64,000 nt of DNA from NCBI RefSeq assembly GCF_003289955.1, contig NZ_QLZR01000006.1:124001-188000 (forward strand). Direction: 5' to 3'. The position numbers and the translations under genes are program-made. Source of the DNA: Planococcus halotolerans. Lineage in GTDB: Bacteria; Bacillota; Bacilli; Bacillales_A; Planococcaceae. Below, piece after piece: positions 43,363 through 52,132 of this stretch (position 1 is the stretch's first letter; every line of letters starts with the position of its first letter). The notes beneath the pieces are model-generated. The model ran no database searches, was not told where the DNA came from, and saw only the letters and a list, made by a program, of their open reading frames with translations.

Positions 43363-44585
43363 CGTCTATCATTCTGGTAATCATGGCCTTTTTCTGGACA
43401 CTGCTCATTTTTTACTCGATCCTGACCATTTCAGGCGTTTGGTTCCGTATTACATTCAAAGATCCGGAGGAACTGGAGGTTTACCCAAGTGTCGCGGTGC
43501 TGATCCCTGCCCACAATGAAGGAATCGTCATCGAAAACACGCTGCGGGCAATGGCGCGCCTTGAGTACAAAGGGAAGCTGGATATTTATGTGCTGGATGA
43601 CAGGTCGAAAGACGAGACAGCGGAAATTGCCAAAGAGTTTGCGGCCGTCTTTTCCAGAATCCATTACATTTCAGTTCCCGATGGTTCGCCTGCGGGCAAA
43701 TCGCGTGTATTGAATTACGGGTTGAGCATTTCCGACTCGGATTACTTCATCGTGTATGATGCTGACAATGAACCGGAAACCGATGCCTTGGAGAAATTGG
43801 TGCGCACAGCGGAAAGTACAAAAAACGCAGCCGGAGCAGTCGGCTATGTAAAAACGAAAAACAGGAACGCCAACATCTTAACCGGCATGATCGCTTTGGA
43901 ATTCCAGGTGTTTCAATTATTGATGCAATGCGGCCGCTGGAAAGTCTTCAAACTTGGCTCGCTTGCAGGCACGAACATGCTGCTCCGGAGATCGGTTCTT
44001 GAAGAAATCGGCGGGTACGATGTGTTCGCCCTTGCTGAAGATGCGGAACTGACAATCCGCCTGACGTCCAAAGGCTATCTGCTGCCGGTCGTTCCGACGT
44101 CACGGACCTGGGAACAGGAACCGGAAAGCATCAAAACGTTTATCCGACAGCGGACACGCTGGTTGACCGGCAATATCTACCTCTTGGAGAAATCCCTACA
44201 GGATCTGACGCATTGGAAAGGAAAGACGTTTTTCCTCAGCCTTCAGCACGTTATGACTTATCTCGTTTTCGTGTTGGTCCTGCTGTTTTCGGATATCTTT
44301 TTCATCCTCAGTGTGGCCGGCTACGAATTTCCGAATATGGGCGCGCCGCTCCTGATTCTCTGGTTCATGAGTTATATCGTCTATACGAGCCAATTATTGA
44401 GCGCATTGGTGATCGACCGCAACGTGACACTGAAAAACGTCTTCTTCGTCTTTACCATGTATTTCACCTATGCCCAGCTGTTTATCATCCTTCTGTTGCG
44501 CAGTTTTTCGCTTTACGCCTGGAGCCGCCTGCGCGGCAAAACGATTGCCTGGGACAAAACGAAGCGTTTTAAAGGTATTGGCTGA
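43359..44585 (+). CDS. Processive family-2 glycosyltransferase (polysaccharide synthase)
   Basis: The 408-residue protein has one N-terminal and about four C-terminal transmembrane helices around a GT2 domain. The catalytic set is complete: VLDDRSKDET, YDADNEPE (DxD-type), FALAEDAELTIRL (the ED base) and QRTRW, the QxxRW motif of processive synthases such as cellulose or poly-GlcNAc synthases. It should polymerise and extrude a surface polysaccharide. Partners are the upstream degenerate GGDEF protein and the downstream GH8-like lipoprotein, both with overlapping reading frames. Confidence 0.88.
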   Translation: MTSIILVIMAFFWTLLIFYSILTISGVWFRITFKDPEELEVYPSVAVLIPAHNEGIVIENTLRAMARLEYKGKLDIYVLDDRSKDETAEIAKEFAAVFSRIHYISVPDGSPAGKSRVLNYGLSISDSDYFIVYDADNEPETDALEKLVRTAESTKNAAGAVGYVKTKNRNANILTGMIALEFQVFQLLMQCGRWKVFKLGSLAGTNMLLRRSVLEEIGGYDVFALAEDAELTIRLTSKGYLLPVVPTSRTWEQEPESIKTFIRQRTRWLTGNIYLLEKSLQDLTHWKGKTFFLSLQHVMTYLVFVLVLLFSDIFFILSVAGYEFPNMGAPLLILWFMSYIVYTSQLLSALVIDRNVTLKNVFFVFTMYFTYAQLFIILLLRSFSLYAWSRLRGKTIAWDKTKRFKGIG

Positions 44586-45535
44586 TGACAATGAAGTTCG
44601 TTATGCTGCTTCTGGTTGGATTGATGATGGGTGGTTGCGGGAAAATGGAATCCGTTCAGGAACAGGTCGAAAAAAATTATACGAATGCCGACGGACTGAT
44701 TCACGCCTACCCGACAGAGCAGGATTCCGAATACTTATCCGAAACGATCAGCTTATATATGGCATACTTAGTGCTCGTTGAAGATGAAGAGAACTTTTCA
44801 AAGCAGGTTGAACTCCTGAAGAGCCACTTTCTCGCGCAGGAAAACGACCATTATTTTATCCGCTGGCGCCTGAATGAAAATGCCGCGACGAATGCACTGA
44901 TCGATGATATCCGCATCACAACGGCACTGGAGCAGGCGGCCGGAATTTTTGGCAATGAAAACTATAAAATTATTGCCGACCAACTTTCAGCAGCTGTATT
45001 TAGCGTTCAATCTACAGGCGGCTATACAGTGGATTTCTATGACTGGTCGCTCGAGTTGCCTGCCCAGCGGCTGACTTTAAGTTATCTGGATGACAGTGAA
45101 TCGATTACTGCCGAATCGTACGAATTGCTGGGTAATGCCGATGCCAGCGAAGTGTTTTTTCCCGAATACTACGACACCGCGTCCGAACAGTACGTCAGCA
45201 GCAATGAAGTGCATATGATCGATCAATTGCTGATTGCGCTAAACCGTGAAAATAGAAGACAGCCTTCAGAACAATTCGCGGAATGGCTCAAGGAAGAGTG
45301 GAATGAGGAGCAGAAAATATATGGCAGATATGACCGGCAGACGCTGAAAGCGACGGTGGACTACGAGTCCCTGGCTGTCTATTATTATTTGCACACTTAT
45401 TTTTCATCACTGGGCGAAGTCGAACTGGCGGATGAAGTTTTCCGGCATGCCAAGGACATCGCCGCCGATGGAATGCTTGATAACGCCCATTTCTTCGACT
45501 TTATCCATTATCAGATGCTCGTGCAAAAACAATAG
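44585..45535 (+). CDS. Lipoprotein with GH8-like (alpha/alpha-toroid) glycosidase fold
   Basis: The 316-residue protein has a lipoprotein signal (LLLVGLMMGGC) and a helical-repeat domain with ENAATNALIDDIRITTALEQ, YDWSLELPAQRLTLSYLDD and VDYESLAVYYYLHTYF, typical of GH8/six-hairpin glycosidases. B. subtilis YdaJ and Listeria PssZ are comparable lipoproteins that trim the polysaccharide made by the neighbouring synthase. Catalytic residues cannot be assigned safely. Its start overlaps the synthase stop; a terminator follows. Confidence 0.7.
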   Translation: MTMKFVMLLLVGLMMGGCGKMESVQEQVEKNYTNADGLIHAYPTEQDSEYLSETISLYMAYLVLVEDEENFSKQVELLKSHFLAQENDHYFIRWRLNENAATNALIDDIRITTALEQAAGIFGNENYKIIADQLSAAVFSVQSTGGYTVDFYDWSLELPAQRLTLSYLDDSESITAESYELLGNADASEVFFPEYYDTASEQYVSSNEVHMIDQLLIALNRENRRQPSEQFAEWLKEEWNEEQKIYGRYDRQTLKATVDYESLAVYYYLHTYFSSLGEVELADEVFRHAKDIAADGMLDNAHFFDFIHYQMLVQKQ

Positions 45536-45546
45536 TTTTTCTTACC

Positions 45547-45572
45547 GCGCTTAAGGAGACTTCCTTAAGCGC
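45547..45572 (+). terminator. Terminator of the polysaccharide operon
   Basis: GCGCTTAAGGA and TCCTTAAGCGC form an 11-bp stem with a 4-nt loop, then CTCTTTAG; the T tract is short. Confidence 0.75.
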
Positions 45573-45627
45573 TCTTTAGTGATAGCAGAACAAATTAAAA
45601 AAGGCTGGATTTTCTCCCGCCTCCCCT

Positions 45628-45969
45628 TTACCCCTTCTTCACAAATTCCGATTTCAGCTTCATCGGCCCAAAACCGTCAATTTTACAGTCGATATCATGA
45701 TTGCCGTTAACCAGGCGGATGCTTTTCACTTTCGTCCCCTGCTTCAGGACAGACGAACTGCCTTTCACTTTCAAATCCTTGATGACCGTCACGGAATCAC
45801 CGTCTTGCAGGACATTGCCATTGGCATCTTTTACGACTTTTTCTTCTCCAGCCGCTTCGCTTTCCGCTCCCGGCGTCCACTCGTGCGCGCATTCCGGGCA
45901 CACGAGCTGGCTGCCGTCTTCGTAGACATATTCGGAGTTGCATTTCGGGCAATTTGGCAGTTCGTTCAT
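45628..45969 (-). CDS. PhnA-type zinc-ribbon protein (YjdM family)
   Basis: The 113-residue protein has an N-terminal zinc ribbon ([20 protein letters not shown] with a second CPEC pair) and the conserved C-terminal PhnA domain [20 protein letters not shown] and [14 protein letters not shown]. Despite the historical name the family is not shown to act in phosphonate use. AGGAGG precedes the ATG at 45969; the longer frame has no site. Confidence 0.92.
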   Translation of the reverse strand: MNELPNCPKCNSEYVYEDGSQLVCPECAHEWTPGAESEAAGEEKVVKDANGNVLQDGDSVTVIKDLKVKGSSSVLKQGTKVKSIRLVNGNHDIDCKIDGFGPMKLKSEFVKKG

Positions 45970-46178
45970 TGTTATTACCTCCTGTTTATGCCGTCCGTTT
46001 CCGGAAAGCTCTTCTCTCTGCATATAACACACACTTCTCACAAACAACTATCGCCTTATTCACTTCATTGAAATACTTCCGCGGCTGTGCCGCCTTCTTT
46101 TTGCATACTGCACATTTCTTTTTGAAAATCGACAATATCTTCTCCCACTCCCCCGAGTTTTATAAATACAGACAAATA

Positions 46179-46213
46179 AAAAACACTCTCAGGAAAAGCT
46201 TATCCCAAGAGCA
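46179..46213 (-). terminator. Terminator of the sigma/anti-sigma pair
   Basis: On the minus strand CTCTTGGGA pairs with TCCTGAGAG (two G-U pairs) and TGTTTTTTATT follows. Confidence 0.65.
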
Positions 46214-46236
46214 TTCTTTTGACCATATGGAATAGA

Positions 46237-47415
46237 TTATTCCTTTGTCCCTAATTCTAATAAATACATCGCCAAGTCTTCTCCTTCACCGTTAACCACC
46301 AAGGTTCCATCATCTGTAAAGCGCGGTCTGACAAGCCGCTCGTCAATTGCCGAAAAAGCTGGCACTTCTTCCAGTTCGGTACCCGCCATTCTGTATAGAT
46401 GCAAGTCACTGGAGTCTGCTTCATCCGCTATGCTCAATGCGAGGTAATCGCCGTATACAGCAAACTCGACAAAATCAGGGGTCGGAATCTCTGTAAACTC
46501 TCCAGTTTCAATATCAACATAACCAAGCAAGCTTTCTGACGTTTCTTCATTGCTGAAATGTCCGTATATTCGCCCATCATTCAAAGTAACTCCACTCGCC
46601 GACTGATAAGGCAAAGTAAATGTCTCAATCAAGATGTTTTCCTTCAAATTATAGAGATGGAATTCACTCACAATTTTTTCACCGTCCAGTGCTCCTTCCG
46701 GAATAACGAGCTTGCCTTCCGAAACGGAAGCGGCACTATTCGAACCCCGGCCCGTCATTTTATGAACAGTTTGAGATTCCATCGTGTTCAAATTAACCGA
46801 CAGATATTTCGGCTTGTCGTCCTCAACCCCAAATCGGGCATACACCAATGAATCTTCATCGATATGCAGATCAATAATATTGGCCTCTTCAATAGTTTCA
46901 ACTTCCTCTGTTTCCCGATTCATGATTTTCAAATTGGCGATTTCTTCCCCATATTCTTCCCAGGCTAGCCAGTTTCCGTCTACCGCAAATTGATACGTGG
47001 ATACCTTTTCCTCCAGACTTGTCAGCACTGATTCTTCTCCGGCAGCCAGATCAAACGAATAAACATTGGCGCCATCATTATAAAGCAAGTTCTCCGACTG
47101 GTCATCGTACTCAGATTCAATCAGTACTGGATAATCATGTCCTGCGACTACCAACTTTTTCGGTTCTGGTAACTCTTCCACAGCCCCACGCCCTGCCTCC
47201 CAATCACTCACGTAAGGGTAGCCTAGTACCCCGCCAAGCCCAATCACCGCCACACCCGCAAGCGCCGGCAACATTTTCGGTACGCGCGAAGGTTTTCTTC
47301 CATTTTCCCGATTTCGCGCAGCCATCATAATCTGCCGCTTTTTCGCATCCGACAGCGTCACATCTTCCGGCACCGACTCATCCAGCTTCCGTTTCAGATC
47401 CTCACGCATGGTCAA
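46237..47415 (-). CDS. Probable anti-sigma factor: membrane protein with extracellular beta-propeller-like domain
   Basis: The 392-residue protein has a cytoplasmic N-terminus (about 45 residues, KRKLDESVPEDVTLSDAKKR), one transmembrane helix (LPALAGVAVIGLGGVLGYPY), and a large acidic extracellular domain of repeated short beta strands in TolB/propeller style (for example DGNWLAWEEYGEEIANLKIM, DGRIYGHFSNEE, YGDYLALSIADEA). It overlaps the upstream ECF sigma gene by 14 bp, the usual arrangement of sigma and anti-sigma partners. No zinc-binding ZAS motif is present. The signal is unknown. Confidence 0.65.
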   Translation of the reverse strand: MTMREDLKRKLDESVPEDVTLSDAKKRQIMMAARNRENGRKPSRVPKMLPALAGVAVIGLGGVLGYPYVSDWEAGRGAVEELPEPKKLVVAGHDYPVLIESEYDDQSENLLYNDGANVYSFDLAAGEESVLTSLEEKVSTYQFAVDGNWLAWEEYGEEIANLKIMNRETEEVETIEEANIIDLHIDEDSLVYARFGVEDDKPKYLSVNLNTMESQTVHKMTGRGSNSAASVSEGKLVIPEGALDGEKIVSEFHLYNLKENILIETFTLPYQSASGVTLNDGRIYGHFSNEETSESLLGYVDIETGEFTEIPTPDFVEFAVYGDYLALSIADEADSSDLHLYRMAGTELEEVPAFSAIDERLVRPRFTDDGTLVVNGEGEDLAMYLLELGTKE

Positions 47416-47926
47416 TTCCCTCCTCCGTAAATTTGACGCCTGCCTGCTGTCGCCCTCTGGCCAGCCGCGTCTTCACCGTGTTGCCTGAGATTTTCAACAC
47501 CTCGCTGATTTCTTTCACCGACAGCTCTGCATAATAATAAAGCCAGATGACTTCCCGGTATTTCAGCGGCAGCTTGCCGACCGCTCCCGCCACTTCGTTG
47601 CTCTTTTCAGTGGCCAGCGCCGTTTCTTCCGCTGATTTTTTATCCGGCAAAAGTGGATTCAGTATATTCGTCAACTCGATCTTGCGGTGCGCCCAGCTTC
47701 TGAAATGGTTATGGCACTCATTTACCGTGATGCGGTACAGAAACGTTTTGGCGCTCGAGCGCCCTTCGAATCCTTCGAGATTTATGTAATAGCGGATAAA
47801 CACGTCTTGTACAATGTCTTCCGCCTTCGCCCGTTCTTTGACGAACGAATACGCCAGCCGCACCAGATAATGCCCCTATTCATCCATCGCCTCCGTCAGC
47901 AGCCGGTCCTTCTCTCGCTTCTCCAA
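47402..47926 (-). pseudogene. ECF sigma factor gene with an in-frame amber codon
   Basis: The frame gives an ECF sigma: region 2 LVRLAYSFVKERAKAEDIVQ with DVFIRYY, and region 4 LPLKYREVIWLYYYAELSVK with EISEVLKISGNTVKTRLARG. The expected start is TTG 47926 behind AAGGGGGAG. Sixteen codons later (MEKREKDRLLTEAMDE) a TAG stands at 47878-47876, then GHYLVRLAY continues in frame; relatives have a Tyr-type residue there. One base change (TAT/TAC to TAG) explains it. A shorter protein could start at GTG 47863 but would lack the first helix of region 2. So the gene is probably inactive, unless the amber is suppressed or a sequencing error. Confidence 0.7.
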
Positions 47927-48070
47927 GCACTCTCCCCCTTTTTTCTCTATCTGTTAGACAACGCCCATAATATTCCGGTTTCGTTTTGGCAATAAATAAT
48001 ACACTTTCTGCCAATTGTAGCGGAAAAGGTTACTTAAAATACTAGAAACTGAAAATTATCAGATAATTAA

Positions 48071-48105
48071 TTGACAAAAGTAATCATAAGTGTAATATTA
48101 CACTT
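48071..48105 (+). promoter_or_regulatory. Promoter with overlapping 18-bp palindromic operator
   Basis: TTGACA (48071), 16 bases, TAATAT (48093) forms a good sigma-A promoter. The perfect palindrome AAGTGTAATATTACACTT (48088-48105) covers the -10 box. The operon it drives encodes an XRE regulator, so autoregulation is likely. Confidence 0.7.
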
Positions 48106-48127
48106 AAAAAGAGCTGAGGTAATTGTG

Positions 48128-48826
48128 GTGAAACTGAAAAATTTTTTTCTTATTTTACTGAGCGTTTTTATGGCTGGCGTTATTTTTCTAGGATACAGCC
48201 TTATCTATGGCATGCCTTTTAAAAAAGGAGTTGTTGCAAAAGAGCTGGAAACGCATCTGGAGGAAAAATACGGTATGGATTTTCATTTACAAGAAGCCCA
48301 ATACAATTTCGTGGACGGCAATTATAGCGGACTTTTTTATCCCGAAGCGCAAAAGGAACTTGTATTCCGGGCGGAAAAATGGAACTGGAACGGGGTTTAT
48401 TACGATGAATACCCTGAGGCTATTTGGAAAACTCAGCTTACTCAAGATTTAACGCCACTCGTAAACCAACATTTCCCTGAATACGAAGAGCTGCAGATAA
48501 TTGTAAGCGGCGGAGCCTCCCACGAAATGCAGACCGGCAAAGAGATCTTTCATTACAAAGAAGCCCAGGATTATATCCACCTTGTTATCAATTCCTCCGA
48601 GAAATGGTCGCTGGAATTCGAGAAAAAAGAAGCGGAAAACCTGTACAACCTGATACAGGAATTACAGAAACAGAACATAGCTCTTGATATTTCCTTGTAT
48701 TTCAATGATGAAGAAGGGCTAAATGACAGCGAAAAGCCTGTCACTCACGAAATTTATGTGACGTCCAAGGATTTGGCCAACATCCAATCCATCGAAGACG
48801 TTCTTGAGTACAGCTTGGCATTTTAG
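48128..48826 (+). CDS. Membrane-anchored extracellular protein of unknown function
   Basis: The protein of about 232 residues has one N-terminal transmembrane helix (FFLILLSVFMAGVIFLGYSL) and an extracellular mixed alpha/beta domain with a charged C-terminus; I recognise no catalytic motif. It loosely resembles YfjL-like Bacillus proteins. The GTG at 48128 follows GAGGTAATT; the longer frame would start inside the -35 box. It is 13 bp before the XRE regulator gene and shares its promoter. A membrane protein paired with a small HTH regulator is a common sensor or stress module, but the role is open. Confidence 0.6.
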   Translation: MKLKNFFLILLSVFMAGVIFLGYSLIYGMPFKKGVVAKELETHLEEKYGMDFHLQEAQYNFVDGNYSGLFYPEAQKELVFRAEKWNWNGVYYDEYPEAIWKTQLTQDLTPLVNQHFPEYEELQIIVSGGASHEMQTGKEIFHYKEAQDYIHLVINSSEKWSLEFEKKEAENLYNLIQELQKQNIALDISLYFNDEEGLNDSEKPVTHEIYVTSKDLANIQSIEDVLEYSLAF

Positions 48827-48839
48827 AAAGGAAGAGACG

Positions 48840-49292
48840 ATGAACAGAGACGACTTGATCTTACTTGTCAGCAATAAATTAAAATTAATTCGTACTGAAA
48901 AGGACTATACTCAGGATAAGATGGCCGAAATGCTGGGCTTATCCAAAAAGACACTGGTCCAAATCGAGAAAGGGCGTATACTTGCTGGTTGGACAACGAC
49001 GATTGCCGTGTGCACTTTATTTAGAAGAAGCGATATTTTGCTTCATGAATTGGGTGACGATCCGCTCGTCATTATCGAGACATTGATCTATGAATCCCAT
49101 AATAGACCGAGGCTGAAAACAATGGGCGGTGTCATTTGGTGGAAAGAAATTAAAAGTAATTCCGACTATATTCTTCAGCAAAACCTTATCAGCCAGCATT
49201 TCCGAATATTAGATAAAGAAAAATACAATATTTACAGCTCTTTCGACGAAGTGGAGTCTTTGCAGCGTTTTGATGAGTTAAGTTTGTCGTAA
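48840..49292 (+). CDS. XRE-family helix-turn-helix regulator
   Basis: The 150-residue protein has an N-terminal XRE HTH (about 8-62): LKLIRTEKDYTQDKMAEMLG, LSKKTLVQIEKGRI. The C-terminal 85 residues are a helical domain without known motif (VIWWKEIKSNSDYILQQNLI). ATG 48840 follows GGAAGAG. It probably binds the palindrome over its own promoter. Confidence 0.82.
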   Translation: MNRDDLILLVSNKLKLIRTEKDYTQDKMAEMLGLSKKTLVQIEKGRILAGWTTTIAVCTLFRRSDILLHELGDDPLVIIETLIYESHNRPRLKTMGGVIWWKEIKSNSDYILQQNLISQHFRILDKEKYNIYSSFDEVESLQRFDELSLS

Positions 49293-49307
49293 TTTCTATT
49301 CAATCTC

Positions 49308-49340
49308 AAAATACCCTTTCCGCCTATTACAGCGAAAAGG
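49308..49340 (+). terminator. Terminator-like hairpin after the XRE gene
   Basis: TACCCTTTTCGC on one strand pairs with its near complement TACCCTTTCCGC's partner (ACCCTTT/AAAGGGT arms). No strong T tract; it may serve both convergent genes. Confidence 0.5.
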
Positions 49341-49359
49341 GTAAGATATTAATGGTGAA

Positions 49360-51210
49360 TTAGTATTGTTTCTTAAAAAAGAACTCCCTGGAATACCATA
49401 ACCCCACAGCAAACAGCAACAGTGCAATATAGGCCGGGAAGATATGAATGAATGTTGTATACCCTATCACATAATGAATGATGATGGCAGTGCTGAAAGC
49501 CGGAATTCCGCCGATCAAAAAGGTATACCAAACCCATTTCTGTCCTTGCTGGAATCCCCAGATCGCGAGCATCAATACAAGTAAACCTACACTGATCAAA
49601 GCGCTTCCCAAACCTGCGCGGTCGTGGGCAATAACCGGAATCAACCGATCATTTATACCGGCTACTTGTTCCGGACTCATGCAAATATAAGCGATATCCG
49701 TTTGAACAAATACCCCGTTCACGCCGATTGTGGAAATGACGAGCCCAGCGACTGCAAGAGCGGCACCGAGCGCCACAAAAGCCAGCTGTCCCCATAAACT
49801 TTTCTTCCACGCTTTGTGATTTGTCCTGTTACTCGATGGTGAGTGTTCAGCATGATTCTTAGTCATCAAATAGCCTTTCCAAAAAAACGGCAGTAAGACT
49901 AACCATAAAATGCCGTGCAGCCAGTCAAAATAGCCGAATCCGAGAAACAGCAAAATCCCTAAAAATCCTAAGATGCCGGCAATATGAATTGCTCTTTTCG
50001 CCCATTGCAACCCATAACGGACGCCATGCCGGGCCAATTGCATGTAGATGATGCCACCCGATATCATTGTTCCGGCGACCGTCATCCGGTCATGTTGCAT
50101 AAAACGGTAAATGTTTGGGTTAATCGCGATTAATTCTTCCCTCGTCATCTTCAAGAACGCTTCATCATATGGCAGGACAACGATCGTCATACTGACAATT
50201 AAAGCGGCAATACCGCCTATCAACATCAGAAACCCGAATAGCCAATGCCATATCCAACCGCTATATGTATCCTTTACTGCAATCTTTGTATCCAGCAAAG
50301 CTTCATTGATCCGTTTCGGCAATCCTGGCCCGGTAAAAACATAGCCGGCGGTCAACATTACCAAATCCACTCCTGCCTTAAATAAGGCCAGCGCATCTTT
50401 CGGTTCAGTGATGCCTCCGGAAACGATAATCGGAATCTTACTCCTGCTCCTGATTTCCGCTGCCTTCCCCGCCAAACTTTTTGCCTGAGACAAGGGATAT
50501 TCCAACCCCGCGCCAGTGTCTTTTGCGTATTCATCGATAACGACACCATCCAACCAGCTGTTGGCTGTCAGCTTATCAATCGTATCGTTGTCCAATTCAT
50601 CTAACGAGTATACCGCCAACAGAGTCTTATCTTTTACAGAATCCTTTAATGACCGCCATTCATCATCGCTATAACAGCCTTTCACGATAAGGGCATCTCC
50701 ATGACCTGCCAACACCTTAGATAAAGTTAAAGTCTCATTGAAAGATTTCGTATTTCCAACCCGGATAAACACCGGTTTCTGAAATTCTTTCAGCTCTCGC
50801 AGGTTTGTCACGGTCTTTTCCATTCCCGGAGATTCCGGACGATAAGGAAAAATAAGATTATCTTTCGCTTGAGTATATGTTGGCACACTATGTCCTTCCG
50901 GAATTGAGGTCACAGGGCCAACTTCTATAAAACCAAAACCTAAATGGCCGAATGCCTTGGTGCCAGTCATTTCAGGGTCGATTTTCCCGCTTAATCCAAT
51001 CGGATTGGAAATTTTGAAGCCGAAAAGTTTCGTTTCCAACTGGGATGATGGGTTGGTATGGCCGAGGTATTCGATTAGTTTGCTTCCACCTGGAAGTGCA
51101 GAAATTCTGGTCATGCTCCGGTGGATAAATTCTCTCCCGGCCTTCGCCGTAAAATGGGAAAGACCTGGTTTAAAGACGGTATGGTAAGTCCAATCCGGCA
51201 AAGAAATCAC
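49360..51210 (-). CDS. Dihydroorotate-dehydrogenase-like protein fused to a duplicated membrane domain
   Basis: The 616-residue protein begins with a class-2 DHODH-like FMN barrel (about 1-315): FKISNPIGLSGKIDPEMTGT, GFGFIEVGPVTSIPEG, IPIIVSGGITEPKDAL, VMLTAGYVFTGPGL. The usual AAGFDK is replaced by SGKIDP. From residue 325 on there are about eight transmembrane helices. The membrane part contains two related modules: MTREELIAINPNIYRFMQHD-R and MSPEQVAGINDRLIPVIAHD-R, each followed by a glycine-rich helix and GxxxGxxW. The N-terminal domain could be a peripheral flavin oxidoreductase tethered to membrane. Function unknown; an electron-transfer role is only a guess. Confidence 0.75.
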   Translation of the reverse strand: MISLPDWTYHTVFKPGLSHFTAKAGREFIHRSMTRISALPGGSKLIEYLGHTNPSSQLETKLFGFKISNPIGLSGKIDPEMTGTKAFGHLGFGFIEVGPVTSIPEGHSVPTYTQAKDNLIFPYRPESPGMEKTVTNLRELKEFQKPVFIRVGNTKSFNETLTLSKVLAGHGDALIVKGCYSDDEWRSLKDSVKDKTLLAVYSLDELDNDTIDKLTANSWLDGVVIDEYAKDTGAGLEYPLSQAKSLAGKAAEIRSRSKIPIIVSGGITEPKDALALFKAGVDLVMLTAGYVFTGPGLPKRINEALLDTKIAVKDTYSGWIWHWLFGFLMLIGGIAALIVSMTIVVLPYDEAFLKMTREELIAINPNIYRFMQHDRMTVAGTMISGGIIYMQLARHGVRYGLQWAKRAIHIAGILGFLGILLFLGFGYFDWLHGILWLVLLPFFWKGYLMTKNHAEHSPSSNRTNHKAWKKSLWGQLAFVALGAALAVAGLVISTIGVNGVFVQTDIAYICMSPEQVAGINDRLIPVIAHDRAGLGSALISVGLLVLMLAIWGFQQGQKWVWYTFLIGGIPAFSTAIIIHYVIGYTTFIHIFPAYIALLLFAVGLWYSREFFFKKQY

Positions 51211-51540
51211 GTCCTCGAACTAGTATGCTTCTATTTTACATCTTATCTACTTTAAGTGATACAAGCCCATTAAGAAGAAACAGGCAGATTGGTGCGGCTC
51301 ATTATCCTAAATTAAAAGAGGCGGTTTCCTGCTTTCAATATATCGGCTTCTCCCACACAAACCCTTACCAGCTTCACCTGCTCCACAATGGCGCGCAATC
51401 TAGATTGGTCGAGGTAATTAAAGTGCTTATTGACCTGGCTATAGGCGTTGGCGTCACCCATTATTTCGTATAGCGAAGTCCAGCCCAGCGACAGGATTTC
51501 GGAAGAAAATAAACCCCGGAACTCCTGCGTCGTGGACAAT
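51211..51540. other. Intergenic stretch without supported features
   Basis: About 330 bases between the DHODH-like gene and the VOC gene. Short frames exist on both strands but have no ribosome site or recognisable protein. I see no RNA motif. Confidence 0.5.
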
Positions 51541-51571
51541 AAAAAAGCTGATCCCTTTTGGATTCAGCTTA
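51541..51571 (-). terminator. Terminator of the VOC gene
   Basis: AAGCTGA and TCAGCTT pair around a partly paired loop and TTTTTT follows on the minus strand; the stem begins at the stop codon. Confidence 0.8.
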
Positions 51572-51964
51572 ATCCCCCATTGATTCGAGGCTTTCATAAA
51601 TTTCGAGCAAGTTACCCGCAGGATCCCGGAAATGGGCCACTTTAATGCCCCAGCCTTCCTGAACGGTCGGCTCGGTGATGAAGTCAATTTTCTTCTGAAG
51701 TTCCCGGTACTTGTCATCCACATTATCGACTTTGAAAATGAGCGCGGCTTTGTCTGACCGTTTCCGGAGCAAATGGTATTCCGCTCCGATTGCATCGGCC
51801 ATTTGCTTCCGTTCAAACAAACCCAGTTTAACTCCCGCAAACTCAAAGTCCGCATAACTGGAATCTTCGTCTCCCCATGAAACCTTGAAACCCAAAACAT
51901 TCCGGTAGAATAGAAAACATTCCTTGTAATTGTCTACCAATAAGCGAATATGTGTCAGCTCCAT
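51569..51964 (-). CDS. VOC/glyoxalase-fold protein
   Basis: The 131-residue protein has the two beta-alpha-beta-beta-beta halves of the VOC superfamily: LTHIRLLVDNYKECFLFYRN with VLGFKV, and FRDPAGNLLEIYESL with the C-terminal Glu metal ligand. Members include dioxygenases, glyoxalases and antibiotic-binding proteins; substrate unknown. ATG 51964 follows GGGAGG. Confidence 0.85.
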   Translation of the reverse strand: MELTHIRLLVDNYKECFLFYRNVLGFKVSWGDEDSSYADFEFAGVKLGLFERKQMADAIGAEYHLLRKRSDKAALIFKVDNVDDKYRELQKKIDFITEPTVQEGWGIKVAHFRDPAGNLLEIYESLESMGD

Positions 51965-52064
51965 ACAAATTCCTCCCATTAAAGTGCTCCCATAAAGTAC
52001 TCCCATTGAAGCGATTTACTTCCTCTCTCTTTCTCCAAAGCCTGCCGATAATCCTCTATCTGAA

Positions 52065-52098
52065 TAAAAACAGCTCCCGCAAAAATGGCAGGAGCTGT
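52065..52098 (-). terminator. Terminator of the seven-gene accessory operon
   Basis: ACAGCTCCTGC pairs with GCGGGAGCTGT around CATTTTT, then TTTTATT on the minus strand. Confidence 0.88.
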
Positions 52099-52132
52099 CT
52101 TATACCATATTTCACAACCGGTGCATCCATCA

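Noticed and set aside
51330-51350. Sigma-D -10-like GCCGATAT on the minus strand
   Set aside because: No TAAA at the required 15-base distance and no motility gene downstream.
51225-51539. Two short ORFs (82 aa plus strand, 75 aa minus strand) between the DHODH-like and VOC genes
   Set aside because: No ribosome site, no recognisable family and overlapping frames on both strands.
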